Shown here: positions 8,901-15,632 of the stretch, piece by piece
How the letters are laid out: every line of letters starts with the position of its first letter
How positions within the stretch are numbered: position 1 is the first letter of the stretch
DNA from: DATFXF01 sp035258565
Lineage (GTDB): Bacteria; Acidobacteriota; Terriglobia; Acidiferrales; UBA7541
Direction: 5' to 3'
DNA: 18,136 bases
NCBI GenBank assembly: GCA_035258565.1
Contig: DATFXF010000234.1
Location: 1 to 18,136 of the forward strand
Position numbers and translations under genes: made by a program
The notes under the pieces: generated by a model
Database searches by the model: none
What the model saw: the letters and a program-made list of their open reading frames with translations, nothing else
Told to the model about the DNA's origin: nothing

Positions 8901-9507
8901 TATCGATCTTGCCGGCATTCGCTTCACGCTCGCTTCGGCAGGCACCGGGAAGCCTAACGCCGTTGTGCCCCGCGGCCAGACCATCCGACTGCCGGCCGGG
9001 AAATTCAATCGGCTGTACGTGTTGGCGGCGTCGGCGCACGGCGATCAGAAGGTCACCTTTCGCATTGGCGATAAGCCGGTCGAGCTGACGATCGAAGATT
9101 GGACCGGCTACATCGGGCAGTGGGACAACCGCTCCTGGAACATCCGACAGGAGCAGGTGCCGGAGCGGGAACTGCCGCCGGGTACCCCACCTGCTCTCGT
9201 GGCCCAGATGCGGCAGCCCAGAATGCGAACGGTTATGGAATTCGCAGGGGATATCACACCGGGATTCATCAAACGCGCGGACGTGGCGTGGTTTGCCTCC
9301 CATCGCCACGCCCCGGACGGCACAAATGAGCCTTATGCCTATTCCTACTTGTTTGCCTACCCCATGGATATTCCGGCGGGCGCGCGGACGCTGACGCTCC
9401 CAGAGAACGCCAATGTGCGCATTTTGGCGGTCACCGTGGCGAACGAAAGTGGTCCCGCGCGCCCCGCTCATCCGCTCTATGACACGCTCGAGCCGGCCGA
9501 GCGCTAG
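5908..9507 (+). CDS. Secreted glycoside hydrolase family 38 alpha-mannosidase
   Basis: A 1199-residue exported enzyme expected to remove alpha-linked mannose by a zinc-dependent retaining mechanism. GAGGTG lies seven bases before ATG 5908. Residues 23-40 (FIPPLILLLLLGRANA region) are a signal peptide, followed by an Ala/Lys/Pro-rich linker to about residue 70. The GH38 catalytic domain starts with GYAHLDTQW, giving zinc ligands His84 and Asp86. The nucleophile is Asp197 in LPDCFGFPSSLPSIL. The helical middle domain carries GGHFHDILAGT with His459, His461 and Asp462. Large C-terminal beta domains follow, and the last 230 residues (about 960-1199) look like an additional beta-sandwich, possibly carbohydrate-binding. 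All catalytic and zinc positions I can identify are kept. Its place before a sugar transporter supports a role in glycan harvesting. A mannosylglycerate-type substrate is unlikely given export and size. Confidence 0.92.
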   Translation: MKKRAHKSISLPRSAQRFYKAVGVFIPPLILLLLLGRANAAQSKAPKPGAAKSSAVKSNAAKPERSPSPDLTKQPTLYVVGYAHLDTQWRWEYPQVIREYLTKTTRDNFALFEKYSHYIFNFSGANRYRMMKEYYPADFARLKQYVAAGRWFPAGSSMEEGDVNAPGAEAIIRQILYGNNWFRHEFGKASVEYMLPDCFGFPSSLPSILAHSGVKGFSTQKLTWGSAARVGGPDSPEHTPPGIPFNVGLWEGPDGKTVIAALNPGSYDGNVSEDLSKSPAVSDRNARNAPLDWPKRVRLNGEVSGLFTDYHYYGVGDTGGSPREPSVRLLEAIVTQSKTVLPPPAVPGKSGQQSPPPTGPEVRVGDGPLHVVSARADQMFLDIKPSQVARLPRYKGELELTNHSAGSLTSQAYQKRWSRQNELLAEAAEKASVAAEWLAGRPYPRERLNSAWTLVMGGHFHDILAGTATPKSYEYSWNDQVLAMNLFAGVLASATSAISSGLNTQTRGTAIVVYNPLNVPREDVVEANLSISNGTHQGVRVVGADGKEVPAQLIGGTDGSAKVLFLARVPSVGYAVYDVQSAESSAAQSALRATESSLENARYRVNVDQNGDLTSIFDKTLNKELLSAPARLAFQTEKPHDWPAWNMDWADQQKPSRAYVQGPTKIRIVEKGPVRVALEVKREAEGSEFVQTIRLAAGDAGNHVEFTNVIDWKTSEAALKATFPLAASNPWATYNWDVGTIERGNNHERKFEVASHQWVDLTDKSGAYGVTLLTDCKNASDKPNDNTLRLTLIYTPGLGEGNGRAYSDQMTQDWGHHEFVYGLAGHADGWRQAETDWQAYRLNQPLIAFESPRHAGALGKNFSLLSLNNTRVRVLALKKAEESDEVIVRIVEIDGKPTQNIRLKFAAPVIAAREVNGQEMPVGPARVDNGELITSLTPYELRAFALRLGRAPSKVTAGQSQPVALPYDQAVATRDGRPAEGNFDNLGRALPAEMLPSRIDLAGIRFTLASAGTGKPNAVVPRGQTIRLPAGKFNRLYVLAASAHGDQKVTFRIGDKPVELTIEDWTGYIGQWDNRSWNIRQEQVPERELPPGTPPALVAQMRQPRMRTVMEFAGDITPGFIKRADVAWFASHRHAPDGTNEPYAYSYLFAYPMDIPAGARTLTLPENANVRILAVTVANESGPARPAHPLYDTLEPAER

Positions 9508-9577
9508 GAGCGGCAATGCAGTTCGGCATGGCACAAGCTGAAGTCCTGCGCACCAAGCATCGCGAGAGAGACATCCA

Positions 9578-10906
9578 TTGAAGGTCAACACTTACCTGGC
9601 AAAAAGCACGGTCGTTGCCGCGCTGGGTGGTTTGCTGTTTGGCTTCGATACCGCTGTCATTGCCGGAACAACTCGTGCACTCAGCGCGGCCTACGGGCTC
9701 TCTCCGGGTTCCTTGGGTTGGACAGTGGCCAGCGCGCTCTGGGGCACGGTCGTGGGGTCGCTATTCGCCGGAATACCCGGAGATCGCTTCGGGCGGCGTG
9801 ACAGTCTTCGCGGTTTGGCCGTCCTCTATCTTGTGTCCGCCTTGGGCTGCGCTCTTGCCTGGGATTGGTATTCCGTGGTCTTCTTCCGCTTCCTAGGAGG
9901 GCTGGGAATCGGTGGCTCCTCCGTTCTGGGTCCCATGTACATCGCCGAGATCTCTCCGGCAAAATGGCGCGGGCGGTTGGTGGGTTTCTTTCAGTTCAAT
10001 GTTGTGGCTGGCATTCTGCTGGCGTACCTCTCCAATTACATCGCCGGCCTGATGGGACTTGGCGCCTACGAGTGGCGGTGGAAGCTGTGTGTCTCCGCCA
10101 TCCCCGCGTCCATTTTCCTTGCGATGCTTTTCGGCATCCCCCGCAGCCCGCGCTGGCTGGTCAGCAAGGGGCGTGTGGACGAGGCCCGAGAGGTGCTCCG
10201 CAATACGGTCGAGGAGAATTCTGAACATGAGCTCCGAGAAATCATCCAATCCATCGATTTGGAGCACGCGCAAGGCCGGGAGAAACTCTTCTCTGGGAGG
10301 TACCGCTTTCCGATCTTCCTGGCGGTTTCAATCGCCATCTTCAACCAGTTCTCCGGGATCAACGCCATCTTGTATTATCTGAACGACATTTTCGAGCGGG
10401 CCGGTTTCAGCAAAGTATCCGGAGATCTTCAGGCTGTGGTCATCGGCGCAACGAATCTTCTTTTCACCGTTGTCGCCATGTCTGTGATCGACCGAGCCGG
10501 CCGCAAAACGCTTCTCCTAGTCGGGTCGGTGGGAACGGCCGCCTGCCTCGCGGGCGTTTCGGCGGTTTTCTTCACCCACAAACACGAAAACACTTTGCTG
10601 TGGCTGCTCGTGGCCTACATCGCTTTCTTCGCCTTTTCCCAGGGAGCTGTGATCTGGGTGTACCTGAGCGAGGTGTTTCCGAACCGGGTGAGGGGGAAAG
10701 GCCAAAGCTTGGGAAGCTTCACGCACTGGGTCATGAACGCCCTCATTTCGGGGACTTTTCCATTCATGGCTGCTGCTTCTGGTGCGTACCCATTCGTGTT
10801 TTTCTCGGTCATGATGGCCCTTCAGTTTGTTGTCGTTCTGTTCCTTTACCCGGAGACCAAGGGCATTTCGCTCGAGGAAATGCAGCGAGAGCTAAGGATC
10901 AGTTGA
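9578..10906 (+). CDS. MFS sugar porter family transporter
   Basis: A 442-residue inner-membrane sugar:proton symporter or facilitator of the sugar porter family (xylose/galactose/glucose type), with about 12 membrane segments. Family signatures are in order: FGFDTAVIAG in helix 1, GDRFGRRD (68-75) after helix 2, RGRLVGFFQF near 131-140, PRSPRWLVSKGR after helix 6, NQFSGINAILYY (256-267) in helix 7, DRAGRK in the second half, and PETKGISLEEMQ at the C-terminus (425-436). The start is TTG 9578 with GAGAGAG about eight bases upstream; no in-frame ATG is suitable. It lies 70 bases after the GH38 gene on the same strand, so it probably imports monosaccharides released by the two secreted hydrolases. 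The exact sugar is not readable. Confidence 0.93.
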   Translation: MKVNTYLAKSTVVAALGGLLFGFDTAVIAGTTRALSAAYGLSPGSLGWTVASALWGTVVGSLFAGIPGDRFGRRDSLRGLAVLYLVSALGCALAWDWYSVVFFRFLGGLGIGGSSVLGPMYIAEISPAKWRGRLVGFFQFNVVAGILLAYLSNYIAGLMGLGAYEWRWKLCVSAIPASIFLAMLFGIPRSPRWLVSKGRVDEAREVLRNTVEENSEHELREIIQSIDLEHAQGREKLFSGRYRFPIFLAVSIAIFNQFSGINAILYYLNDIFERAGFSKVSGDLQAVVIGATNLLFTVVAMSVIDRAGRKTLLLVGSVGTAACLAGVSAVFFTHKHENTLLWLLVAYIAFFAFSQGAVIWVYLSEVFPNRVRGKGQSLGSFTHWVMNALISGTFPFMAAASGAYPFVFFSVMMALQFVVVLFLYPETKGISLEEMQRELRIS

Positions 10907-11154
10907 GTTTCCCGATTTCGTTCGCGGGGTTGGCTCCCGAAGCGACCCTCTCACCCGTTGTGCTGGTGTACCCGGTCGTGCTACAGGATTCCGTGTTGTA
11001 CATCATGGTTTCCGACAGCGCCGACGATGCCCAGATCGAACTTCGCGACAAACCTACCGGCGTCCAATGGAAGCTCCGGCTGCCGGCGCAGCACGCAGCG
11101 CTTGCCCTGATTGGAAACAAAGAAGAAGGTGTTATTGCAAGGTACGGCTTCTAA
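10903..11154 (+). pseudogene. C-terminal fragment of an unidentified protein, possibly a glycosidase
   Basis: An open frame overlaps the MFS stop (TTGA: TTG 10903, TGA 10904-10906) and runs 83 residues to TAA 11152-11154. The text looks genuinely coding and beta-strand rich: VVLVYPVVLQDSVLYIMVSD, QIELRDKPTGVQWKLRLPAQ, HAALALIGNKEEGVIARYGF. It reads like the last strands of a large extracellular protein, ending abruptly after YGF. There is no start with a ribosome site and no recognisable N-terminal domain, so I treat it as the tail left by a deletion that fused it to the transporter's 3' end. The alternative is a small gene translated by coupling from the overlapping TTG. The glycosidase suggestion is only from position and style. 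Confidence 0.45.
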
Positions 11155-11794
11155 GTAACCGAGAGTGCTTGCTCCGGGCGGCAGATTAGGTAGCGACTTT
11201 GGGCTGGCTGGAGCGAGCGAATTCGAGGACTCTAGCCAGACCGTCGATGCCTCGTGGTGCTGCTCATGGTAACCGAGGTCTCGAAGAACCAAATAAGCCG
11301 CTGGCGCCTCTTATTGTTAGGGTTGCGCTACCAGTGAATGGAACGGTGAGTTTGTGCTGGACCCCAGATCGGCAACTCATGGCTACGGTCAACTCTGCGC
11401 TCGGACGCGGTGCTCGCGGCCCCATTCCCCTCCAGCTTGTCCTCAGATCTCGAGAGATCGCCCTGGCGCCGGGTCATCCACTCCAGTGGGAATGTGAACT
11501 CCGCGTGTCGCCGCCGTGATTCGATTCCGCTTGAGAACAGGTGGCCCCAAAAAGTCGTGAACTGGTGATTTCTTTCTCTTGGTGTTGCCCGAAACCGTTG
11601 GTGTCGACTAAAACCGCCAGCGAAATCGTGTCAGCGCGGTCGGTGGGTCAAGGAAGGCCAGTCAGCGGGCCGAGCGAAAAGGGGGCATGCCTCGACAGGG
11701 GAGAATCACAGTTCCGCTGGCCTCGCGCTAGGCGGCCGGGCCGCCGCAGTGGGAATTGCTCGATGCCGCTCCACGCCAGGGCGTATGCAGCGCT
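11155..11794. other. Gap without an assignable gene
   Basis: No intact gene is recognised. On the + strand, 11199-11519 is an open frame whose second half (from about 11310) has coding-like codon use and ends VLRSREIALAPG, LQWECELRVSPP; it could be another C-terminal remnant, but I cannot name a family. The - strand of 11160-11292 also reads openly (LGYHEQHHEASTVWLESSNS), and the two readings cannot both be genes. Bases 11520-11720 show no feature. A GC-rich palindrome is at 11731-11745. Confidence 0.3.
11731..11745 (-). terminator. GC-rich palindrome behind the TPR gene
   Basis: GGCGGCC-G-GGCCGCC is a perfect inverted repeat about 50 bases past the stop of the - strand TPR gene. It could form a five-pair stem with a five-base loop. 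No T-run follows on the - strand, so it is not a canonical intrinsic terminator and may simply be a GC-rich palindrome. Confidence 0.2.
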
Positions 11795-12256
11795 TCAGGC
11801 CCTACCAAACAGTTCGAGCGTGCGGTGGCGCAACTTCCCGAGACCCCGATTGAGGAAATGCCTCCGTGGCAGGAAACGCACAATCGGCGCCCGGCGGAGT
11901 GAGAGTTGGTTCAGTGCCGCCTGGATACGCCGATCGCGTGGGGAGTACAGCAGGCCGCGATTGAGCGTCCCGAGCGCGTCATCACGTCTCCCGGCAGCGA
12001 CGTAGACCTCGGCCAGGTTCACATAGAGCTGCGGCTCGTCAGGCTTCATCCGCACGGCGGTTTCGCAGAGCTGCTCGGCCTCGGCCCACTTACGCTCCGC
12101 GTGCGCCTGCGCCACGCCGAGGTAAGAGAGATAAAAAGGGTTATGAGGTTCGAGCGCAACAGCGCGGTGCATGTGTGCCAGCGCTGTTTGCGGGTCGTGG
12201 TCCCGCATCCGCGCGAGGGCTTGCTTGAATTCTTGGAAAGCCTCCGTCTTCAGCAT
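11795..12256 (-). CDS. Small tetratricopeptide repeat protein
   Basis: A 153-residue protein made of three consecutive TPR units: about residues 6-40 (ARMRDHDPQTALAHMHRAVA), 41-75 (YLGVAQAHAERKWAEAEQLC) and 76-109 (LAEVYVAAGRRDDALGTLNR). The W/A/G/Y/A/P spacing of TPRs is clear. A strongly basic tail follows (SLRRAPIVRFLPRRHFLNRG). TPRs mediate protein-protein contacts; no enzyme domain, signal peptide or membrane segment is visible, so it is probably a cytoplasmic adaptor with unknown partner. ATG at 12256-12254 has GGGGG then AAGG just upstream on the - strand. It is divergent from the amidase cluster and is preceded on its own strand by a broken sigma-54 activator, which may once have been linked to it. 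Confidence 0.82.
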   Translation of the reverse strand: MLKTEAFQEFKQALARMRDHDPQTALAHMHRAVALEPHNPFYLSYLGVAQAHAERKWAEAEQLCETAVRMKPDEPQLYVNLAEVYVAAGRRDDALGTLNRGLLYSPRDRRIQAALNQLSLRRAPIVRFLPRRHFLNRGLGKLRHRTLELFGRA

Positions 12257-12329
12257 CCTTACCCCCGAATCGAGTGGCTCAGCGATCCTCGCGTCCGCTC
12301 ACGGCCGCCCGCGCCCTTTCGCAAGTAGG

Positions 12330-12595
12330 CTAAGTCCGCAGCACAAGGGAGGCTACTGGTCGGCAGGCCAGTTCTGGGACAGGGCCAACGCTGTGCGGCG
12401 ATTGCTGATTTTGGGCTTGGCCCAGGGTACCCGGCGGCGGGTCTTCCAAGAAAGTCTCCGGAAGATCTTCGGCCAGGATGAACTCAGGCGGACCAAGCGC
12501 AACCGCACGCTCAATCGCGTTTTCCAACCGGACGGACCTGTCTGGTGGCCCGCCTTTCAAGAACTGGCCTTCTCAAGCCTTCCACGGGGTAGCGT
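12330..12595 (-). pseudogene. Remnant of a sigma-54-dependent (NtrC-type) activator
   Basis: On the - strand the text VRLENAIERAVALGPPEFIL, AEDLPETFLE matches the end of the AAA+ domain of NtrC-type enhancer-binding proteins (consensus YPWPGNVRELENxIERAVVL...ItxeDLP). Just upstream, near 12576-12594, another frame gives LQRYPVEG, resembling the YPWPGN part. The Walker motifs, the GAFTGA loop and the receiver domain are absent. The C-terminal Fis-type helix-turn-helix is also missing; the frame ends instead in unrelated text (PELACRPVASLVLRT). It is therefore a short internal piece with at least one frame change or insertion. It lies between the TPR gene and the amidase start and may overlap the first codons assigned to the amidase. 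Confidence 0.65.
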
Positions 12596-12621
12596 TGTAG
12601 GCCCAATTGCTCTCCTAAGCC

Positions 12622-13488
12622 ATGGCACAGGGCAAGACGGCCAGCCGCCCTTCATCGTTCTTTTCTGCTATTCTCCTTCGTGTGGGGACCAATCACCCCT
12701 TTGCCATTCTATTTTCGGTTTTAGCCACTGCGCTCGTATTGCCGGGCAGTTCGGGGCAGGCCATTGAGCAACAACAGCCACCAGCACAGAATCCTCCTGT
12801 GTCCCCTGCTACTCCTCAGGCGCAACCGCCCCCACCAGCGCCTGCGATACCGGCGAAACCCACGCTAAACGTCGTGGTGCTCGACGCGGCACACGGCGGC
12901 GCAGACGCAGGCGCGCGTGGCCCGAGCGGCGTGCTCGAAAGCGAAGTGGTGCTCAGCTTCGCGAATCACATTCGTGCAGAGCTCGAGGGTCAGGGCCTGC
13001 GCGTCGTGCTCACGCGGCAGGGAAACGAAAATCCGTCGTTTGACGATCGGTCGACAGTGGCTAACGCCCAGAGCGGCGCCGCGTTCATCAGCCTGCACGT
13101 CTCCTCGACCGGGCGCACCGGCACTGCCCGGGCATTCTCGATTGCTCCGCTCGCGAGCTCTGCTCGGCCACCCGCGTCAGGAGGGGCGGAACGCGCTGGG
13201 CTGGTGCCCTGGGACCAAGCGCAGGTGCCCTTCGCCGCCTTGAGCCGACGACTTGCAGAGCTCGTTCAGGTGCAATTGGCGCAGAAGTTCCGCGGCTCAT
13301 CTGACGTGCCTATTTTCGCGCCGGTGCGGCAATTGCGAACGGTCGCGGCACCGGCGATTGCGATCGAGATCTCTAGCGTTTCCGTCTCCAGCCGAAGCCA
13401 GCTCGAGCAGATGGCGCCAGCGTTGGCCCAAGCCGTGGCGCGTAGCGTGGGCGCGTTCCGGCCCATTTACGAGGCGGAAGTGAAATAA
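12622..13488 (+). CDS. N-acetylmuramoyl-L-alanine amidase (Amidase_3)
   Basis: A 288-residue exported zinc enzyme that cleaves the amide bond between N-acetylmuramic acid and L-alanine in peptidoglycan, acting in the periplasm. Residues about 24-46 are a signal peptide (FAILFSVLATALVLPG), followed by a Pro/Gln-rich linker to about residue 78. The catalytic domain starts VVVLDAAHGGADAGARG, with zinc ligand His91. Glu106 in GVLESEVVLSFA and His159 in ISLHVSS complete the zinc site, and Glu249 in AIAIEISSVSV is the catalytic glutamate. The domain is slightly shorter than AmiC-type ones and has no SH3 or LysM domain. ATG 12622 lacks a ribosome site; GTG 12682 would give a more normal signal peptide. 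The stop overlaps the next start (TAATG), showing translational coupling. Confidence 0.9.
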   Translation: MAQGKTASRPSSFFSAILLRVGTNHPFAILFSVLATALVLPGSSGQAIEQQQPPAQNPPVSPATPQAQPPPPAPAIPAKPTLNVVVLDAAHGGADAGARGPSGVLESEVVLSFANHIRAELEGQGLRVVLTRQGNENPSFDDRSTVANAQSGAAFISLHVSSTGRTGTARAFSIAPLASSARPPASGGAERAGLVPWDQAQVPFAALSRRLAELVQVQLAQKFRGSSDVPIFAPVRQLRTVAAPAIAIEISSVSVSSRSQLEQMAPALAQAVARSVGAFRPIYEAEVK

Positions 13489-14177
13489 TGTCGCGCAGGC
13501 TCGGAATCGCGCTGGCATTGCTCGCGGTGGCAGTACTCGTCGGCGCTTTCCTCCTACCCGATTTGTGGCACCGTGTCCGAAATCTTTCGCGCAAGGGCCC
13601 CACCGAGGAACAAGCACGCCGCGAAATCACCCAGCTTCCCATCGCCACGCCCAGCGATGTGAAGGTGAAGGCTAGACTCTTTTGGGCCTCGACGACCTCG
13701 CCGGGTACACTCGAGGCAGTCGAGCTTGAGCTGCGCCTTTCGGCTGACCCGGTGCAGCGCTCCAAGCAATTGATTCATGCGCTGATCGCCGAGCCGCCGG
13801 AGGATGAGCGCCGCACCTTGCCGGAGGACGTCACGCTACTGGAGTTCTATCTCCTTCCGGACGGGAGCGCGGTAGCCGATTTCTCCGATACGCTTTCGAC
13901 GGAGACACCGTCAGGCATACTGAGTGAGCAGACGGCGGTGGACTCTCTTGCGCGCACGCTCGGCGCCAACGTGGACGCCATCCGCCGCCTGAAGATCCTC
14001 ATTCATGGCCAGGACACTGATACACTGGCCGGGCACCTGGATCTCACCGGCTTCTTTGCCGTCCGTCCGGAGGGGGCCCCGGCACTGGCTGTGCCCGCCG
14101 CTGCGCCCGCGGCCAAGCCCACGAAGCCCACGGGTGGGTTGACACCTCCCTCTCTGCCCGGCAAACTGGGACACTAG
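13488..14177 (+). CDS. GerMN domain-containing membrane-anchored protein
   Basis: A 229-residue protein with one N-terminal membrane segment (about residues 5-24, LGIALALLAVAVLVGAFLL). A GerMN domain follows at about 55-195: KVKARLFWAS, VELELRLSADPVQRSKQLIH, VTLLEFYLLPDGSAVADFSD and the closing region TLGANVDAIRRLKILIHGQ. The last 35 residues are a low-complexity Ala/Pro/Lys tail. GerMN domains occur in spore germination proteins and also in non-sporulating bacteria, where the role is unsettled but linked to the envelope. Its start overlaps the amidase stop by one base, so the two are probably made together and may act on the cell wall in the same place (inference). Confidence 0.85.
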   Translation: MSRRLGIALALLAVAVLVGAFLLPDLWHRVRNLSRKGPTEEQARREITQLPIATPSDVKVKARLFWASTTSPGTLEAVELELRLSADPVQRSKQLIHALIAEPPEDERRTLPEDVTLLEFYLLPDGSAVADFSDTLSTETPSGILSEQTAVDSLARTLGANVDAIRRLKILIHGQDTDTLAGHLDLTGFFAVRPEGAPALAVPAAAPAAKPTKPTGGLTPPSLPGKLGH

Positions 14178-14224
14178 CTCGAAAGCCCGCAGCACCGCGC
14201 TGCGAAGGCCAGCAGTCAGTCTGC

Positions 14225-14230
14225 AGGAGG
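14225..14230 (+). promoter_or_regulatory. Ribosome binding site fixing the GTG start of rph
   Basis: A perfect AGGAGG lies five bases before GTG 14236. It decides for the GTG start, which gives the conserved RNase PH beginning RSDGRTPDQMRPV. Confidence 0.7.
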
Positions 14231-14235
14231 GCACC

Positions 14236-14973
14236 GTGCGAAGCGACGGACGCACTCCCGACCAGATGCGGCCGGTCAAGTTGACGCCGGACTTCATCAC
14301 TACGGCCGAGGGCAGTGTGCTCATCGAAGTCGGTCAGACGCGCGTGATCTGCACGGCCAGCGTTGAGGAAGGAGTTCCTTCGTTCCTCAAGGGCTCGGGC
14401 AAGGGCTGGGTTACGAGCGAGTACGGCATGTTGCCGCGCGCCACTGAGGAACGCACGCCGCGGGAGGCTTCGCGCGGGCGCCCTTCGGGGCGCACGCTCG
14501 AGATTCAGCGGCTCATTGGGCGCTCGCTGCGCGCCGTGACCGACCAGGAAGCACTCGGCGAGCGCACGGTCTGGGTGGATTGCGATGTGATCCAGGCCGA
14601 CGGCGGCACGCGGACGGCCTCCATCACTGGCGCGTTTGTGGCCCTAGCGTTGGCGCTTGAGCGCATGGTCGCTGCAGGCATTTTGAAGAGCGTGCCGCTG
14701 CGCGATTCGGTCGGCGCGACAAGCGTTGGCTTGGTGGATGAGGAACTGCTGCTCGATCTGGCCTACGACGAGGACGCGCGCGCCCAGGTAGATATGAACG
14801 TGATCATGACCGGTAACGGGCGCTTCGTCGAAATCCAGGCCACGGCCGAGAGGCGCCCATTTGTCGGTGACGAATTGCAACGCCTACTCGCGCTCGCCGC
14901 GAGGGGCATTCGCCAGTTGACCGAGCATCAACAAGCCCTGCTCCAGATGAACTTCAGTGCCCACGCCCCTTAA
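14236..14973 (+). CDS. rph: Ribonuclease PH
   Basis: A 245-residue phosphorolytic 3'-5' exoribonuclease that trims tRNA 3' ends, using phosphate and releasing nucleoside diphosphates; it normally forms a hexamer in the cytoplasm. Length and motifs are standard: RSDGRTPDQMRPV at the start, GSVLIEVGQTRVICTASVEE, GWVTSEYGMLPRAT, SGRTLEIQRLIGRSLRAVTD, WVDCDVIQADGGTRTASITG. The arginine-rich loop and the SGR/GRSLRA phosphate-binding residues are present, as is LLLDLAYDED near the phosphorolytic site. GTG start with a perfect ribosome site. It lies 58 bases after the GerMN gene and overlaps the next gene by 17 bases; rph and the XTP pyrophosphatase gene are commonly paired. Confidence 0.97.
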   Translation: MRSDGRTPDQMRPVKLTPDFITTAEGSVLIEVGQTRVICTASVEEGVPSFLKGSGKGWVTSEYGMLPRATEERTPREASRGRPSGRTLEIQRLIGRSLRAVTDQEALGERTVWVDCDVIQADGGTRTASITGAFVALALALERMVAAGILKSVPLRDSVGATSVGLVDEELLLDLAYDEDARAQVDMNVIMTGNGRFVEIQATAERRPFVGDELQRLLALAARGIRQLTEHQQALLQMNFSAHAP

Positions 14974-15586
14974 GCTATTTCTCGCCTCATCGAATCCGGG
15001 CAAGCTGCATGAGTACCAGACGCTCGCTGCCCGCCGCGCCTTTGAAGTCGCGCGGCTGCCTGGCCTCGACGCGCTGCCGCGGTGCGAGGAGTCGGCTCCC
15101 ACGTTTGCGGAGAATGCTGCGGCCAAGGCCCTGCACTACAGCCGCTCTGTCGCGTTGCCCGTCATCGCCGACGATTCGGGCCTGGTTGTGCCCGCGCTCG
15201 GCGGCAAACCGGGCGTGCATTCAGCGCGCTACGCCGGCCCGCAGGCAAGCGACGCTGACCGCATCCGCAAACTGTTGGAAGAGCTGCGCCGCAAGCCTGC
15301 GAGCGAGCGGCAGGCGCGCTTCGTCTGTGTTGTGGCCCTAGCCGAGCGCGGCAGCGTGCTCGCCGTCTGCTCGGACGCGGTCTCCGGAGAGCTGCTCCAT
15401 GTCCCGCGCGGAGAGCAGGGGTTTGGCTACGATCCGGTCTTCTTCTTCCCTCCCCTGGGGAAAAGCTTTGCCGAGCTTTCGCGTGCGGAGAAAAATCTCC
15501 ACAGCCATCGTGGCAAGGCGTTTCGAAAATTACTCGCCCTTCTCGAATCCAATAGGGAGGTAGAAGCGGCGTTCGGCGGAGCTTAA
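14957..15586 (+). CDS. rdgB: XTP/dITP pyrophosphatase (RdgB/HAM1 family)
   Basis: A 209-residue cytoplasmic house-cleaning enzyme that hydrolyses XTP and dITP to monophosphates, keeping deaminated purines out of DNA and RNA. Motifs: FLASSNPGKLHEY (nucleotide-binding S-x-N-x-x-K), PTFAENAAAKALHYS, IADDSGLVVPALGGKPGVHS followed by ARYAG, GFGYDPVFFFPPLGKSFAEL, and EKNLHSHRGKAFRKLL. All the usual conserved blocks are present and the length is normal. The start is GTG 14957, inside the end of rph (17-base overlap), so translation is probably coupled. A second possible start further in would remove the first strand and is not favoured. Confidence 0.95.
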   Translation: MPTPLKLFLASSNPGKLHEYQTLAARRAFEVARLPGLDALPRCEESAPTFAENAAAKALHYSRSVALPVIADDSGLVVPALGGKPGVHSARYAGPQASDADRIRKLLEELRRKPASERQARFVCVVALAERGSVLAVCSDAVSGELLHVPRGEQGFGYDPVFFFPPLGKSFAELSRAEKNLHSHRGKAFRKLLALLESNREVEAAFGGA

Positions 15587-15591
15587 GCTTG

Positions 15592-15600
15592 TGCTATATT
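15592..15600 (+). promoter_or_regulatory. Possible extended -10 promoter of nth
   Basis: TGCTATATT fits the extended -10 form TG-n-TATAAT with one mismatch and lies 32 bases before the nth start. The -35 position (near 15572-15577, TTCGGC) is poor. In this GC-rich window such an AT-rich box in a 46-base gap is notable, but no experiment supports it. Confidence 0.35.
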
Positions 15601-15632
15601 CCCGCCTCGCATAGGGACGGACGATAGACTTC

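Noticed and set aside
8479..9591. 370-residue open frame on the - strand opposite the GH38 C-terminus
   Set aside because: Shadow of the GH38 gene; Arg/His-rich composition and no recognisable domain.
11541..12005. 154-residue open frame on the + strand
   Set aside because: Overlaps the clear TPR gene on the other strand and is Arg/Ser/Pro-rich with no motif.
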